Position numbers and translations under genes: made by a program. DNA of 8,755 nucleotides from the NCBI GenBank assembly GCA_002336725.1, contig DDEO01000189.1:1-8755 (forward strand), in the 5' to 3' direction. The DNA is from Bacteroidetes bacterium UBA1952. Its GTDB lineage: Bacteria; Bacteroidota; Bacteroidia; Chitinophagales; Chitinophagaceae. Positions 1-6,133 of the stretch are shown in pieces (within the stretch, counting starts at the first letter, position 1; each line of letters begins with the position of its first letter). The notes below the pieces were generated by a model. It was not told the DNA's origin. It saw only the letters and a program-made list of their open reading frames with translations, and did no database searches.

Positions 1-20
1 CTAATTTACCCCTTGCACAG

Positions 21-48
21 TATAAAAAGCCCGCTTTATGGGCGGGCT
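21..48 (-). terminator. Intrinsic terminator for the minus-strand pair
   Basis: AGCCCGC at 28-34 pairs perfectly with GCGGGCT at 42-48 around a 7-nt loop. Read on the minus strand, the hairpin is followed by TTTTTATA (28 down to 21), a classical Rho-independent layout. It lies about 120 bp beyond the stop of the lipoprotein gene at 167, so it probably ends the lipoprotein/hemerythrin transcript. On the plus strand the hairpin is followed by ACTTTTTC, so it could also work in the other direction. Confidence 0.75.
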
Positions 49-166
49 ACTTTTTCAAGTCAATTTCAAGACTTTTTCAAGTTTCGGGACATTTCGTTTT
101 TCCAGCCTTTTCGGCTTTTTTCGCTGTAAACCGTTGAAAATAAAGGCTTTTTAGGCTTTTTTCTAT
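49..166. repeat. Short phased and tandem repeats in the 3' spacer
   Basis: TTTCAAG occurs three times at an exact 11-bp step (53-59, 64-70, 75-81). The outer two copies belong to a longer direct repeat, ACTTTTTCAAGT (49-60 and 71-82). Further on, AGGCTTTTT is repeated in tandem (144-152, 153-161), and AGCC/GGCT (104-107 and 113-116) forms a tiny hairpin followed by T's on the plus strand. I see no gene here. The spacer may be a decayed 3' end of the neighbouring lipoprotein gene, but no frame carries a recognisable continuation. Confidence 0.5.
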
Positions 167-901
167 CTAAAGAATTGGGACGGTTGGATTTAGTGCCCAT
201 AGATTGGAAGGTCCGTCGAGCGCATACAATTCGCCGCTCACGGGATGCAGGGCAATCTCGGAAGGGCGTAGCTCGGTGTCTTTTTTGCCTTTCTTTTTTC
301 CGGAAACGGCACTGCCGACCGTAGCCTGAAGGCGGTAAACCGGCGCAGCAGCCGTCTGCCCGCTGCGCAGGTCATACGCATAAACGCCTTTAAAGTCGCG
401 GCTGTTGGGGTCGTTGTCTTTCACTGAAATCAGCAGGCGGTTGCGGGGCGCGTCATAAAACAGGCCTTCCATATTGAGCTTTTTGCCCGACAGCGCAGTG
501 TGTTTGCGGGTAACGGGCGTTTTTCCGGCGAAGTTTTCGACCTCAAAAAGCTGCCCGTCGGAGCGCAGCACCCAGGCCGTTTCGCCCACGATGGCAATGG
601 CTTCGTAGTCGCCCGGACCGGCAAACGAAATCTGACGCGCTATGGTTCCGGTCGCGAAGTTGAACAGGAAGATAATCCCGTCTTCGTCCTGAATGGTGGC
701 CAGCAGGTTTTTGTAGGCCGAGATTCCGGAAATCTCCGTCAGTTCGGAGGGCATCAGCCAGCGTTGTAAAACGGTGTAGGTTCCGGCGGCAGGGGCGGTG
801 CTTGTTTGCCGGGATTGGCCCTGAGCAGGCTCGCCGGTGCAGGCCGCTGACAGAAGGACACAAAAGAGATACTGATAATATTTCCGGAAAGAACGGGCCA
901 T
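167..901 (-). CDS. SdiA-regulated/phytase-like propeller lipoprotein, probably C-terminally truncated
   Basis: This predicted lipoprotein has 244 residues when started at the ATG at 901. That start gives a lipoprotein signal (MARSFRKYYQYLFCVLLSAAC) with lipobox LSAAC and Cys21. The frame stays open further upstream to 1180, but that part overlaps the hemerythrin gene and reads as shadow. The mature part has the look of the SdiA-regulated/esterase-like phytase propeller family: 'LTEISGISAYKNLLATIQDE', then 'FAGPGDYEAIAIVGETAWVL', 'KLNMEGLFYD' and 'RPSEIALHPVSGELYALDGP'. Members usually continue after the SEIALHP blade into a last blade with an FPQPEG-type motif. Here the protein stops at ALNPTVPIL, and none of the three minus frames resumes that motif, so I infer loss of roughly the last 30-50 residues. 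It should sit in the periplasm, anchored by lipid. The substrate is unknown. It follows the hemerythrin gene by 70 bp on the same strand and may be co-transcribed with it. One copy of the TTTCCGGAAA palindrome lies in codons 5-8 and another near the 3' end. Confidence 0.72.
   Translation of the reverse strand: MARSFRKYYQYLFCVLLSAACTGEPAQGQSRQTSTAPAAGTYTVLQRWLMPSELTEISGISAYKNLLATIQDEDGIIFLFNFATGTIARQISFAGPGDYEAIAIVGETAWVLRSDGQLFEVENFAGKTPVTRKHTALSGKKLNMEGLFYDAPRNRLLISVKDNDPNSRDFKGVYAYDLRSGQTAAAPVYRLQATVGSAVSGKKKGKKDTELRPSEIALHPVSGELYALDGPSNLWALNPTVPIL
297..306. repeat. TTTCCGGAAA palindrome, copy 1 (coding)
   Basis: Exact 10-bp palindrome inside the lipoprotein gene, 130 bp from its stop. It encodes part of the lysine-rich GSAVSGKKKGKK segment. 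Confidence 0.85.
881..890. repeat. TTTCCGGAAA palindrome, copy 2 (coding)
   Basis: Exact palindrome at codons 5-8 of the lipoprotein gene, read on the minus strand as TTC CGG AAA (Phe-Arg-Lys), so it forms the basic n-region of the signal peptide. Confidence 0.85.
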
Positions 902-971
902 TTTCTGGGGGCGTTTTTTGAGAGCTATTTGCCAACGGAGGCGCTGCAAAAGATATGCCTTCAATCCGCAA

Positions 972-1454
972 TCAGCCTGTCTGTTTTTTCCAGAAAGCGT
1001 CTTCCCAGTTATCGTCGCTGGGCTGGTGAACGGCATCGAGGGCCGCGCCGATTGCCCGCAGATTTTCTTCGGATAGGTTTTTCTCCAGAAACGGAAACAG
1101 AACGCGCTCTTCAAAGCGGATGTGGTCGTTGACGAGGTCGGCCAGTTGCTGAAGCGGAGCCGTTTCGGTAGTGGTGGCATCGATGTGGGCCAGCCGTCGG
1201 ATTTCTACGTGTTCGCGCAGGGCCTGCTGCACAAACTCGTTTTCCGGCGCGTGGACGAAGAGCAGTTCTTCTTCTTCCCGAAAATGCGGCGCGAGATGCG
1301 CCTCCCGGAAATACGCCACATAGGGCGCCATGCGTTCGGGCGCTACGCCGTAGCGAATGCCTTGTTTTAATTTCCAGGCAAAAAGAAGTCCGTGGTGATG
1401 ATCGCGGGAGAGCGGCATGATGGCTTCGACGCGTTTAAGGGGTGCGGGATTCAT
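972..1454 (-). CDS. Hemerythrin HHE cation-binding domain protein
   Basis: A 160-residue, mainly helical protein that probably holds a non-haem di-iron site in the cytoplasm. Numbering from the ATG at 1454 (MNPAPLKR), candidate ligands fall in the expected order: H20 in the DHHHG segment near the N terminus, H57 and E61 in HFREEEE, H82 in REHVE, and H111 with E115 in DHIRFEE. This is the H...HxxxE...H...HxxxE pattern of hemerythrin/HHE proteins, and the length suits a single four-helix bundle. The frame is open to 1535, but the extra N-terminal stretch is proline/phenylalanine-rich and unlike the family, so the 1454 start is preferred. Relatives bind O2, iron or NO, or protect against oxidative and nitrosative stress; which applies here cannot be told. 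A 14-bp palindrome (1471-1484) lies 17 bp upstream of the start codon. The lipoprotein gene follows 70 bp downstream. Confidence 0.85.
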   Translation of the reverse strand: MNPAPLKRVEAIMPLSRDHHHGLLFAWKLKQGIRYGVAPERMAPYVAYFREAHLAPHFREEEELLFVHAPENEFVQQALREHVEIRRLAHIDATTTETAPLQQLADLVNDHIRFEERVLFPFLEKNLSEENLRAIGAALDAVHQPSDDNWEDAFWKKQTG

Positions 1455-1470
1455 ATAAAATAAGGAAGGC

Positions 1471-1484
1471 TTTTTCCGGAAAAA
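1471..1484. repeat. TTTTTCCGGAAAAA palindrome, copy 3 (intergenic)
   Basis: A perfect 14-bp palindrome containing the 10-bp core. It lies in the leader of the hemerythrin gene, ending 17 bp from its ATG. It belongs to the dispersed family; the position alone would also allow an operator role. Confidence 0.8.
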
Positions 1485-1634
1485 GGATGGCGGGCGGACT
1501 GGTATAAAGTCGTTTGCAGGCTGTTTTTCCGGCATTTAGCCAAAGGTAAGCCCGACCACCGGGTAGGCAAATGCACACCCATCGGCTCCTATTTCACCAC
1601 CTTTATCTCCCTCTGGGACGTGGAAGGCGTAGCG

Positions 1635-1646
1635 ATTTCCGGAAAT
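1635..1646. repeat. ATTTCCGGAAAT palindrome, copy 4
   Basis: A perfect 12-bp palindrome inside the beta-helix remnant, read as ATT TCC GGA AAT (Ile-Ser-Gly-Asn). The same Ser-Gly-Asn reading occurs at copies 6 and 8. Confidence 0.85.
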
Positions 1647-1705
1647 AAATTCACCAACACCAATGCCTCGGAAGAGAATTTTGGCATCGGTTTTCAGGAG
1701 TTAAA

Positions 1706-1717
1706 TTTTCCGGAAAA
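1706..1717. repeat. TTTTCCGGAAAA palindrome, copy 5 (promoter-proximal)
   Basis: A perfect 12-bp palindrome ending 5 bp before a TACATTTG -7-like box. If that promoter is real, the palindrome occupies the spacer upstream of the box, where a repressor could act; it may equally be just another copy of the dispersed family. Confidence 0.8.
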
Positions 1718-1722
1718 AATTT

Positions 1723-1730
1723 TACATTTG
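1723..1730 (+). promoter_or_regulatory. Bacteroidota-type -7 promoter box (TACATTTG)
   Basis: TACATTTG matches the Bacteroidota -7 consensus TAnnTTTG exactly and lies 18 bp before the ATG at 1749. I see no good -33 TTTG box at the usual distance, so the assignment is moderate. It would drive the broken signal-peptide/T9SS gene and possibly the receptor beyond it. Confidence 0.4.
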
Positions 1731-1748
1731 GTTTAGAAATACCGCCTT

Positions 1749-2052
1749 ATGAAACCCGCCCTTTCCTTCCTGCTGTGCCTGCTGCTTGCCACCGCCGCCC
1801 ACGCCCAGGCGCTGCGCATAGATTCTACCCGCTTCTACTGCAACAGCAACCCCGAAACTTTTTCGGAGATTACCGCCTCTCCCCCAACCCGGCTAAAGAT
1901 TATCTAACCGTTGCCTACGCAGGAGCGGGTCGTTCGCTGCAACTGCGGGTGCTCACGATAGCAGGATTTGGCTTGACAAGTTTGTGTATAAAACCCAAAG
2001 CGCAAAAACCCACAAAGCACCTTTCGACTTGACAAGTCATCCCGCCGGAAAA
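1749..2052 (+). pseudogene. Secreted protein with T9SS type A sorting domain, frameshifted remnant
   Basis: The ATG at 1749 opens a clear Sec signal peptide (MKPALSFLLCLLLATAAHAQ) followed by ALRIDSTRFYCNSNPETFSE. This frame ends at a TAA near 1905. From about 1880 the homology moves to the next frame, where YRLSPNPAKDYLTVAYAGA and then LQLRVLTIAG appear, a textbook start of the Por secretion system C-terminal sorting domain (P-N-P-A-K-D-x-L-T-V). Near 1964-1973 it moves again, into the frame giving DKFVYKTQSAKTHKAPFDL and TSHPAGK, which fits the last strands of the same domain (…DLSxxPAGxY…). At least two frameshifts are therefore needed to read it as one protein. Even when repaired it is only about 100 residues, so the cargo between signal and sorting domain also appears to have been lost. 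The third segment stays open, in frame, into the TonB receptor gene. Sequencing indels are an alternative explanation for the shifts. Confidence 0.65.
1972..2038. repeat. CTTGACAAGT direct repeat with a 13-bp inverted repeat
   Basis: CTTGACAAGT occurs at 1972-1981 and 2028-2037, 56 bp apart. The second copy lies in the perfect inverted repeat GACTTG-A-CAAGTC (2026-2038). The first copy coincides with the place where the sorting-domain remnant changes frame, so the repeat may relate to that rearrangement. It also sits 96 bp or more upstream of the receptor start and could be a regulatory site. Confidence 0.4.
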
Positions 2053-2133
2053 CGTACGCGCCCCTTCTTCCGGAGCATCCTCTTGCACTATCTTGCCTAC
2101 CCGATTCAAAAATTTATCCAGCCAATCCTTACG

Positions 2134-4341
2134 ATGCGCTCCCCCATACCCGCAAAGGGCATTTTTCTCCTGCTCCCCCTCTGCCTCGCCGCCAATACCG
2201 CCACACACGCCCAAACCCAGCAGGGCGAAATCCCGCAGGTGGACGTTAAGGGGCGACGTAAAAACGTAAAAGAACGCGCTGAATTTGCCCGCCACGCCCA
2301 AACAACCGAGGTGCTGACGCAGGAAGACCTCAACCGCAACAACCCGGCTTTTATTGAGCAAACGCTCGGCACGATGGCGGGCGTGCAGGTGGACAAAAGA
2401 ACGCAACTGGGCGGGCAGCGCGTGGTGATTCGCGGCTACGGCAATGACCAGAAATTCAACAACTGGGGCATTAAAGCCTATTTCCAGACCGTTCCGCTCA
2501 CCACTGCCGACGGCATAACGATGCTCGACGATATTGACTTCTCGGCGCTCAACAATATAGAGGTCATCAAAGGCCCGGCAGCGACCGAATACGGCGGCGG
2601 CGTGGGCGGCGTGGTGCGCTTCTACCTGAAAGATTTTGGTGCCATACTGCCCAAAGGCATCGCCGCCGAGCAAAGCATTACGGGCGGCTCCTTCAACCTT
2701 TTTCAGACCACCAGCCGCGTTCATGCCAATACCGACCGCTCGTCGTCTTTTGTGCAATACACCCATCTGCAAAGCGACGGCTACCGGCCCCACGGCAAGA
2801 GCCTCAAAAATTACCTGACGGCCTTTAGCGAATATCGGATTTCGGACCGGCAGCGCATCAGCTTTTTTGCGACCCACAACTTCTCTCACGAAGAAACAAG
2901 CGGACAGATTCCGTACTCCGATTATTACGCGGGCATCGACAACGGCAACGCCGCTTATATCCGGAAAAACGCCGGTACGCGCCTCCGCTCTACGCGCTTT
3001 GCGGTGATGCACGACGCGGTGCTGGCTCAGGGGCTGCGGCTGCGCACGGCGCTGTTTTTCAACCAATACGATGCGCAATCCATAGCCGCCGGGGCCTATA
3101 GCCAGAGCGGCAATCCGAGTTATGGCCTGCGCTCCTCGCTCCACTGGCAGCGGTCGCTGGGCAAGGATTTTGAAAACGGCCTCGAACTTGGCACTGAAAT
3201 CCAGGAATCGGGAAGCCTGGCAAGCAGCTATCGCTTTACGGGCAAAAACGACTCCATTCCGTTGCAGGTGAACCCCATCAGCGGCGGCTCGTACTTCCGG
3301 ACGCGGACGACGCAGCAGAACTATTTTGCCCTCAACCGCCTTCGGTGGAAGCCCTACGACCTGTCATTGACCCTCGGCGTGAGCGCCAACCAGATGGGCT
3401 ATAACCGCACCGACCTGCTGGCCCTGCCCGGACTGGTGAGCGGCTATAACAAAGACCTCTCGTTTGACAAGCAGTTTGCCACCATTCTAACGCCGAAAAT
3501 AGCGTTGCAAAAACGCTGGAAAGAGCAGATTTTCCTGCTTGGCTACAGCGAAGGCTACAACGCGCCGACGGCAGCTACGGCTTTCATCAGCGGGCCGAAT
3601 ATCGCCAACGACGCGCTGAAACCGGAACGCGCAAAGATGCTGGAAGCAAGCGTGCAGGGCCTGCTTCTGAAAAGCAAATTCGATTATCAGATCTCCGTTT
3701 TCCAGATAGACGTAACCGACAAGCTTACGCAACTGAGCGCCGTGGACCCGGCCAACAACGCGCCCTATTCGTATTGGGCCAACACGGGCACACAGCGCAA
3801 CCGTGGACTGGAAATCAGTCTGGGCTATAGTGAGACGTTCAACCAGGGGCCGCTGCGCCGCATCACGCCGTTTTTCAACAGCAGCTTTTATGATTTCAAA
3901 TACACCGATTTCAAGACCAAACAGGGCAGTACCATTAAGGATTTTTCCGGAAATCAGGTGGTGGGTGTGCCGAAAACACGCTTCTCTGCCGGCCTCGATT
4001 TCGTTTTCGACAAAGGCTTTTACCTGAACAATACCTTTATGCAGACCGGCGATTTGTTTGCCGATTTTGGCAACGCCAATGCCGTAAAAGGTTTCCATCA
4101 GTACAACGCGAAGCTGGGCTGGTGCCACAGCTTCCCGAAAATCGGGCTGGATATAGACCTCTACGCTGCGGGCAACAACCTGACCAATCAGGTCAATTAT
4201 ACCTTTTTGTTTGTAGGCAATGCCGCCGGCGACAGCGACCCCGGCAGCGGTTTTGCGCCCGGAAATGCAGCAGATGTTTCGCCCGGCCCTTCCAAAGCCT
4301 ATTTCTTTGGCGGACTGATGCTGCGGAAGCAGCTTTTTTAA
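2134..4341 (+). CDS. TonB-dependent outer membrane receptor (iron-complex/FecA-like type)
   Basis: An outer membrane beta-barrel for TonB-driven uptake of a scarce ligand, 735 residues from the ATG at 2134. That start gives a signal peptide (MRSPIPAKGIFLLLPLCLAA…ATHA|Q, cleavage near residue 26). The frame is open back to 1984, but that part is the tail of the broken T9SS gene. A TonB-box-like EIPQVDVKG lies at 32-40. The plug runs from about 55 to 168, with TTEVLTQEDLNRNNP, the VVIRGYGN motif, VPLTTADGITMLDDID and IEVIKGPAATEYGGGVGGVV. The rest is barrel with alternating aromatic strands and it ends in the terminal phenylalanine LRKQLF expected of an outer membrane protein. There is no N-terminal carboxypeptidase-like domain and no SusD gene beside it, so it is not a SusC-type glycan receptor. 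An iron-siderophore or similar ligand is likely but cannot be specified, since no uptake partner genes are adjacent. It is intact and uses GC-rich codons. Palindrome copy 6 is in its 3' third. Confidence 0.88.
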   Translation: MRSPIPAKGIFLLLPLCLAANTATHAQTQQGEIPQVDVKGRRKNVKERAEFARHAQTTEVLTQEDLNRNNPAFIEQTLGTMAGVQVDKRTQLGGQRVVIRGYGNDQKFNNWGIKAYFQTVPLTTADGITMLDDIDFSALNNIEVIKGPAATEYGGGVGGVVRFYLKDFGAILPKGIAAEQSITGGSFNLFQTTSRVHANTDRSSSFVQYTHLQSDGYRPHGKSLKNYLTAFSEYRISDRQRISFFATHNFSHEETSGQIPYSDYYAGIDNGNAAYIRKNAGTRLRSTRFAVMHDAVLAQGLRLRTALFFNQYDAQSIAAGAYSQSGNPSYGLRSSLHWQRSLGKDFENGLELGTEIQESGSLASSYRFTGKNDSIPLQVNPISGGSYFRTRTTQQNYFALNRLRWKPYDLSLTLGVSANQMGYNRTDLLALPGLVSGYNKDLSFDKQFATILTPKIALQKRWKEQIFLLGYSEGYNAPTAATAFISGPNIANDALKPERAKMLEASVQGLLLKSKFDYQISVFQIDVTDKLTQLSAVDPANNAPYSYWANTGTQRNRGLEISLGYSETFNQGPLRRITPFFNSSFYDFKYTDFKTKQGSTIKDFSGNQVVGVPKTRFSAGLDFVFDKGFYLNNTFMQTGDLFADFGNANAVKGFHQYNAKLGWCHSFPKIGLDIDLYAAGNNLTNQVNYTFLFVGNAAGDSDPGSGFAPGNAADVSPGPSKAYFFGGLMLRKQLF
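3944..3953. repeat. TTTCCGGAAA palindrome, copy 6 (coding)
   Basis: An exact copy inside the receptor gene, where the frame reads TTT TCC GGA AAT (Phe-Ser-Gly-Asn) in a probable extracellular loop or barrel strand. Confidence 0.85.
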
Positions 4342-4349
4342 GGAAAAAG

Positions 4350-4384
4350 GCTTTCTGCAAATTTTTGTCTTATAGCCAGAAAGC
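4350..4384 (+). terminator. Possible hairpin terminator after the receptor gene
   Basis: GCTTTCTG (4350-4357) pairs with CAGAAAGC (4377-4384), an 8-bp stem starting 9 bp after the receptor stop. The 19-nt loop is large and the following GTTCTTTATG is only a weak T tract, so termination is plausible but unproven. Confidence 0.35.
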
Positions 4385-4453
4385 GTTCTTTATGTCGTCC
4401 CTGCTAAAAATGTAGAAGAAGCGTATTATCTTGCCGCCATCTTAAATTCTGCT

Positions 4454-4741
4454 GTGTCCAACGAATTGATGGAAGGCTTATTCGGCCCGCAGCACGTTCA
4501 CAAAAAAATCCTCGACGTTTACTTTCCGCTCTTCGATTCCGGAAATCCACTGCACTCCGAACTGGCGCGACTGGGCCGCGAAGCCCCCGAAAAAACCGCC
4601 CGGTTTCTGGCCGATAACCTGCAGGCGCAGGCGCTCAACGCCGTGTTGCCGGGCCGGTTGCGTAGCGCCATCAAACGGCATCTGGCCGGGGAAATGAAAG
4701 CGATAGATGCGGTGGTGGGGAAGGTGATGCGGGCGGAGTAA
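4454..4741 (+). CDS. Small hypothetical protein, helical, no recognised family
   Basis: I do not recognise this 95-residue protein. It begins at GTG (4454); an in-frame ATG at 4469 gives MEGLFGPQHVHKK and 90 residues, and I cannot decide between them. It has no signal peptide, membrane segment or cysteine. The composition is that of a soluble helical protein rich in Leu, Ala, Arg and Glu, for example 'ELARLGREAPEKTARFLADN' and 'RLRSAIKRHLAGEMKAIDAV'. Codon use is GC-rich like the receptor and unlike the ATPase gene downstream, so it probably belongs to the host backbone and not to the ATPase unit, from which palindrome copy 7 and 150 bp separate it. TTCCGGAA (an 8-bp relative of the palindrome) is at 4537-4544 inside it. 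Coding is favoured by open length and composition only. Confidence 0.55.
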   Translation: MSNELMEGLFGPQHVHKKILDVYFPLFDSGNPLHSELARLGREAPEKTARFLADNLQAQALNAVLPGRLRSAIKRHLAGEMKAIDAVVGKVMRAE

Positions 4742-4764
4742 AGTGGGATTTCGCGGCGGGTGTA

Positions 4765-4776
4765 TTTTCCGGAAAA
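4765..4776. repeat. TTTTCCGGAAAA palindrome, copy 7 (intergenic)
   Basis: A perfect 12-bp palindrome in the 150-bp gap between the small orphan gene and the AAA ATPase. It is the last copy before about 3 kb without any. Confidence 0.8.
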
Positions 4777-4891
4777 AATCCTGCTTTAATCTCGTTTTGG
4801 TTACGGTAGAAGGTTGTTTTGCAGGCTTTCGTTTCGCAAGACACTTGTTTCATCCGTTTTCTGTTTTCCCGTGCTGTAATTTGCCCTTGTT

Positions 4892-6133
4892 ATGCCCAGC
4901 ATCCGCATCAGAAATTTTGGTCCCATCAAAGAAGGCTATACCGAAAACGACGGCTTTTTAGACATCAGAAAGTGTACGGTTTTCATTGGCAATCAGGGGA
5001 CTGGCAAGAGCACGGTGGCGAAAGTGATTTCGACCATGATGTGGGTGGAGAAGCAACTTGTAAGAAAGGATATTAATAGTGTTTTCAGCCAAAGCCGTGT
5101 TACCAAAATACTGAGCTATTTTAACCTGAATGGATACACATCTTCCGAGACGATTATAGAATACAGAGGCGATATTTATACGATTATACTGGATGGAAGT
5201 CAGAGGAGGCTCTATCAAAAACTTGCTCTTAGAAAACCAGAGTATGACAGACCGAAAGTAATGTACGTGCCGGCGGAGAGAAACTTTTTAGCGGCGGTTA
5301 GTAATGCGTTCAATATCAAAGAGCTACCGCTTCCGCTGTTCGACTTTGCAGCAGAGTATCGGGAAGCTCAATACCAGTATGATGATGAAGAAATCCAACT
5401 TCCGGTAAATACTGAAAACGTCTCCGTTACCTATAAATCAGAAAATGACCAGTTTTATCTTGTAGGGAAAGGCTACGAGGTAAGTATTCTCGAAAGCTCA
5501 AGTGGATATCAATCGCTGGTACCGCTGTTTGTAGTGAGCAGGGAGCTCAATGCTATGATAGAAGGCGGTCATTCTCGCCGCAATCAACTGACGGTACAAC
5601 AGACGGTAAGACAGCAACAAGAACTAGAGAATATATTAACTGATGTATCAATAGAACCGATAAGAAAGATTGAGCTAATGCAGCTTGTCAACCTGCGCTA
5701 TAAGAACGAATGTTTCATTAATATTGTAGAAGAGCCGGAACAGAACCTTTTTCCGTCCTCGCAAAGAGCCTTGTTGAATAGCCTGTTGGTGATAAATAAT
5801 AGCATCAGGAAGAACAAGTTGATTCTAACCACCCACAGCCCTTACATCATCACTTATCTCTCCTTAGCAGTCAAAGCGCATCAGGTGCGCTCGTTGGGAA
5901 GATCTGACTCTGACAGTCCGGAGTTGTTCCGCAGGCTGGATGAGGTGGTTCCGGAGAACGCCGCCATCGCCGCCAACGATGTCGCCATCTACGAACTCAA
6001 GGACGGGGAAATCATCCTTCTGCCTACCTATGAAGGCATTCCTTCCGACAATAATTACCTGAACGAATCGCTCGCGGAGGCCAACCGCCTTTTTGACGAA
6101 TTGCTAGAAATTGAAGAAGCATTAGGCGAATGA
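4892..6133 (+). CDS. ABC-type AAA ATPase of a two-gene ATPase-nuclease unit
   Basis: A 413-residue cytosolic ATPase of the ABC/SMC-like 'AAA_21/OLD-type' class. Visible motifs: Walker A at 33-41 (GNQGTGKST, after RIRNFGPIKEG at the N terminus), a conserved-looking VPAERNFL at 126-133, an ABC signature-like ESSSGYQSLVPL at 201-212, Walker B FINIVEEPEQNLFP at 275-288 with the catalytic acidic pair E280/E281, and an H-loop TTHSPYI with H315. The insert between Walker A and the signature (about 60-195) lacks a long coiled coil, so this is not Rad50 or SMC. The C-terminal 90 residues carry no Toprim motif, which separates it from OLD/GajA proteins. The start at 4892 (MPSIRIRNFG) is normal for the family. 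The stop overlaps the next gene's start as ATGA, implying translational coupling. An imperfect -7-like TAATTTGC lies just upstream (4877-4884). The first 1 kb is AT-richer than its surroundings and has no iterated palindrome, suggesting transfer. Such ATPases usually sense or process nucleic acid together with a partner effector. Confidence 0.85.
   Translation: MPSIRIRNFGPIKEGYTENDGFLDIRKCTVFIGNQGTGKSTVAKVISTMMWVEKQLVRKDINSVFSQSRVTKILSYFNLNGYTSSETIIEYRGDIYTIILDGSQRRLYQKLALRKPEYDRPKVMYVPAERNFLAAVSNAFNIKELPLPLFDFAAEYREAQYQYDDEEIQLPVNTENVSVTYKSENDQFYLVGKGYEVSILESSSGYQSLVPLFVVSRELNAMIEGGHSRRNQLTVQQTVRQQQELENILTDVSIEPIRKIELMQLVNLRYKNECFINIVEEPEQNLFPSSQRALLNSLLVINNSIRKNKLILTTHSPYIITYLSLAVKAHQVRSLGRSDSDSPELFRRLDEVVPENAAIAANDVAIYELKDGEIILLPTYEGIPSDNNYLNESLAEANRLFDELLEIEEALGE

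Larger units (their letters stand above)
1539..1736 (+). pseudogene. Beta-helix-like protein fragment lacking a start
   Basis: The frame from about 1539 to the TAG at 1734-1736 reads AKGKPDHRVGKCTPIGSYF, then TTFISLWDVEGVAISGNKFT, then NTNASEENFGIGFQELNF. The 'VEGVAISGNKFTNT' stretch is typical of one coil of a right-handed parallel beta-helix ('nv.gv.isGNtFtNt'), and the glycine/asparagine pattern looks like real coding sequence. There is no plausible start codon for it, and upstream the same frame runs antisense through the leader of the hemerythrin gene, so this is best read as an internal or C-terminal scrap of a longer, probably secreted protein. The family assignment rests on one coil and is tentative. 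The short tail FPEKILHLV before the stop is encoded across palindrome copy 5 and may not be original. Confidence 0.4.

Noticed and set aside
902..1180. Longer lipoprotein start at 1180
   Set aside because: It overlaps the hemerythrin gene by 209 bp and would bury the lipoprotein signal peptide that begins at 901.
1984..2133. Start of the receptor at 1984
   Set aside because: The extra 50 residues are the tail of a T9SS sorting domain followed by unstructured sequence; a proper signal peptide begins at 2134.
1915..3144. Long minus-strand open frame antisense to the receptor gene (409 codons)
   Set aside because: It lies opposite the clearly coding receptor gene and its translation is Ala/Arg/Val-rich with no domain; GC-rich codons on the other strand explain the lack of stops.
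3487..4128. Minus-strand open frame of 213 codons inside the receptor gene
   Set aside because: Antisense shadow of the receptor; no recognisable motif.
4386..4415. Mini-frame MSSLLKM after the receptor
   Set aside because: Seven codons with no supporting signal.
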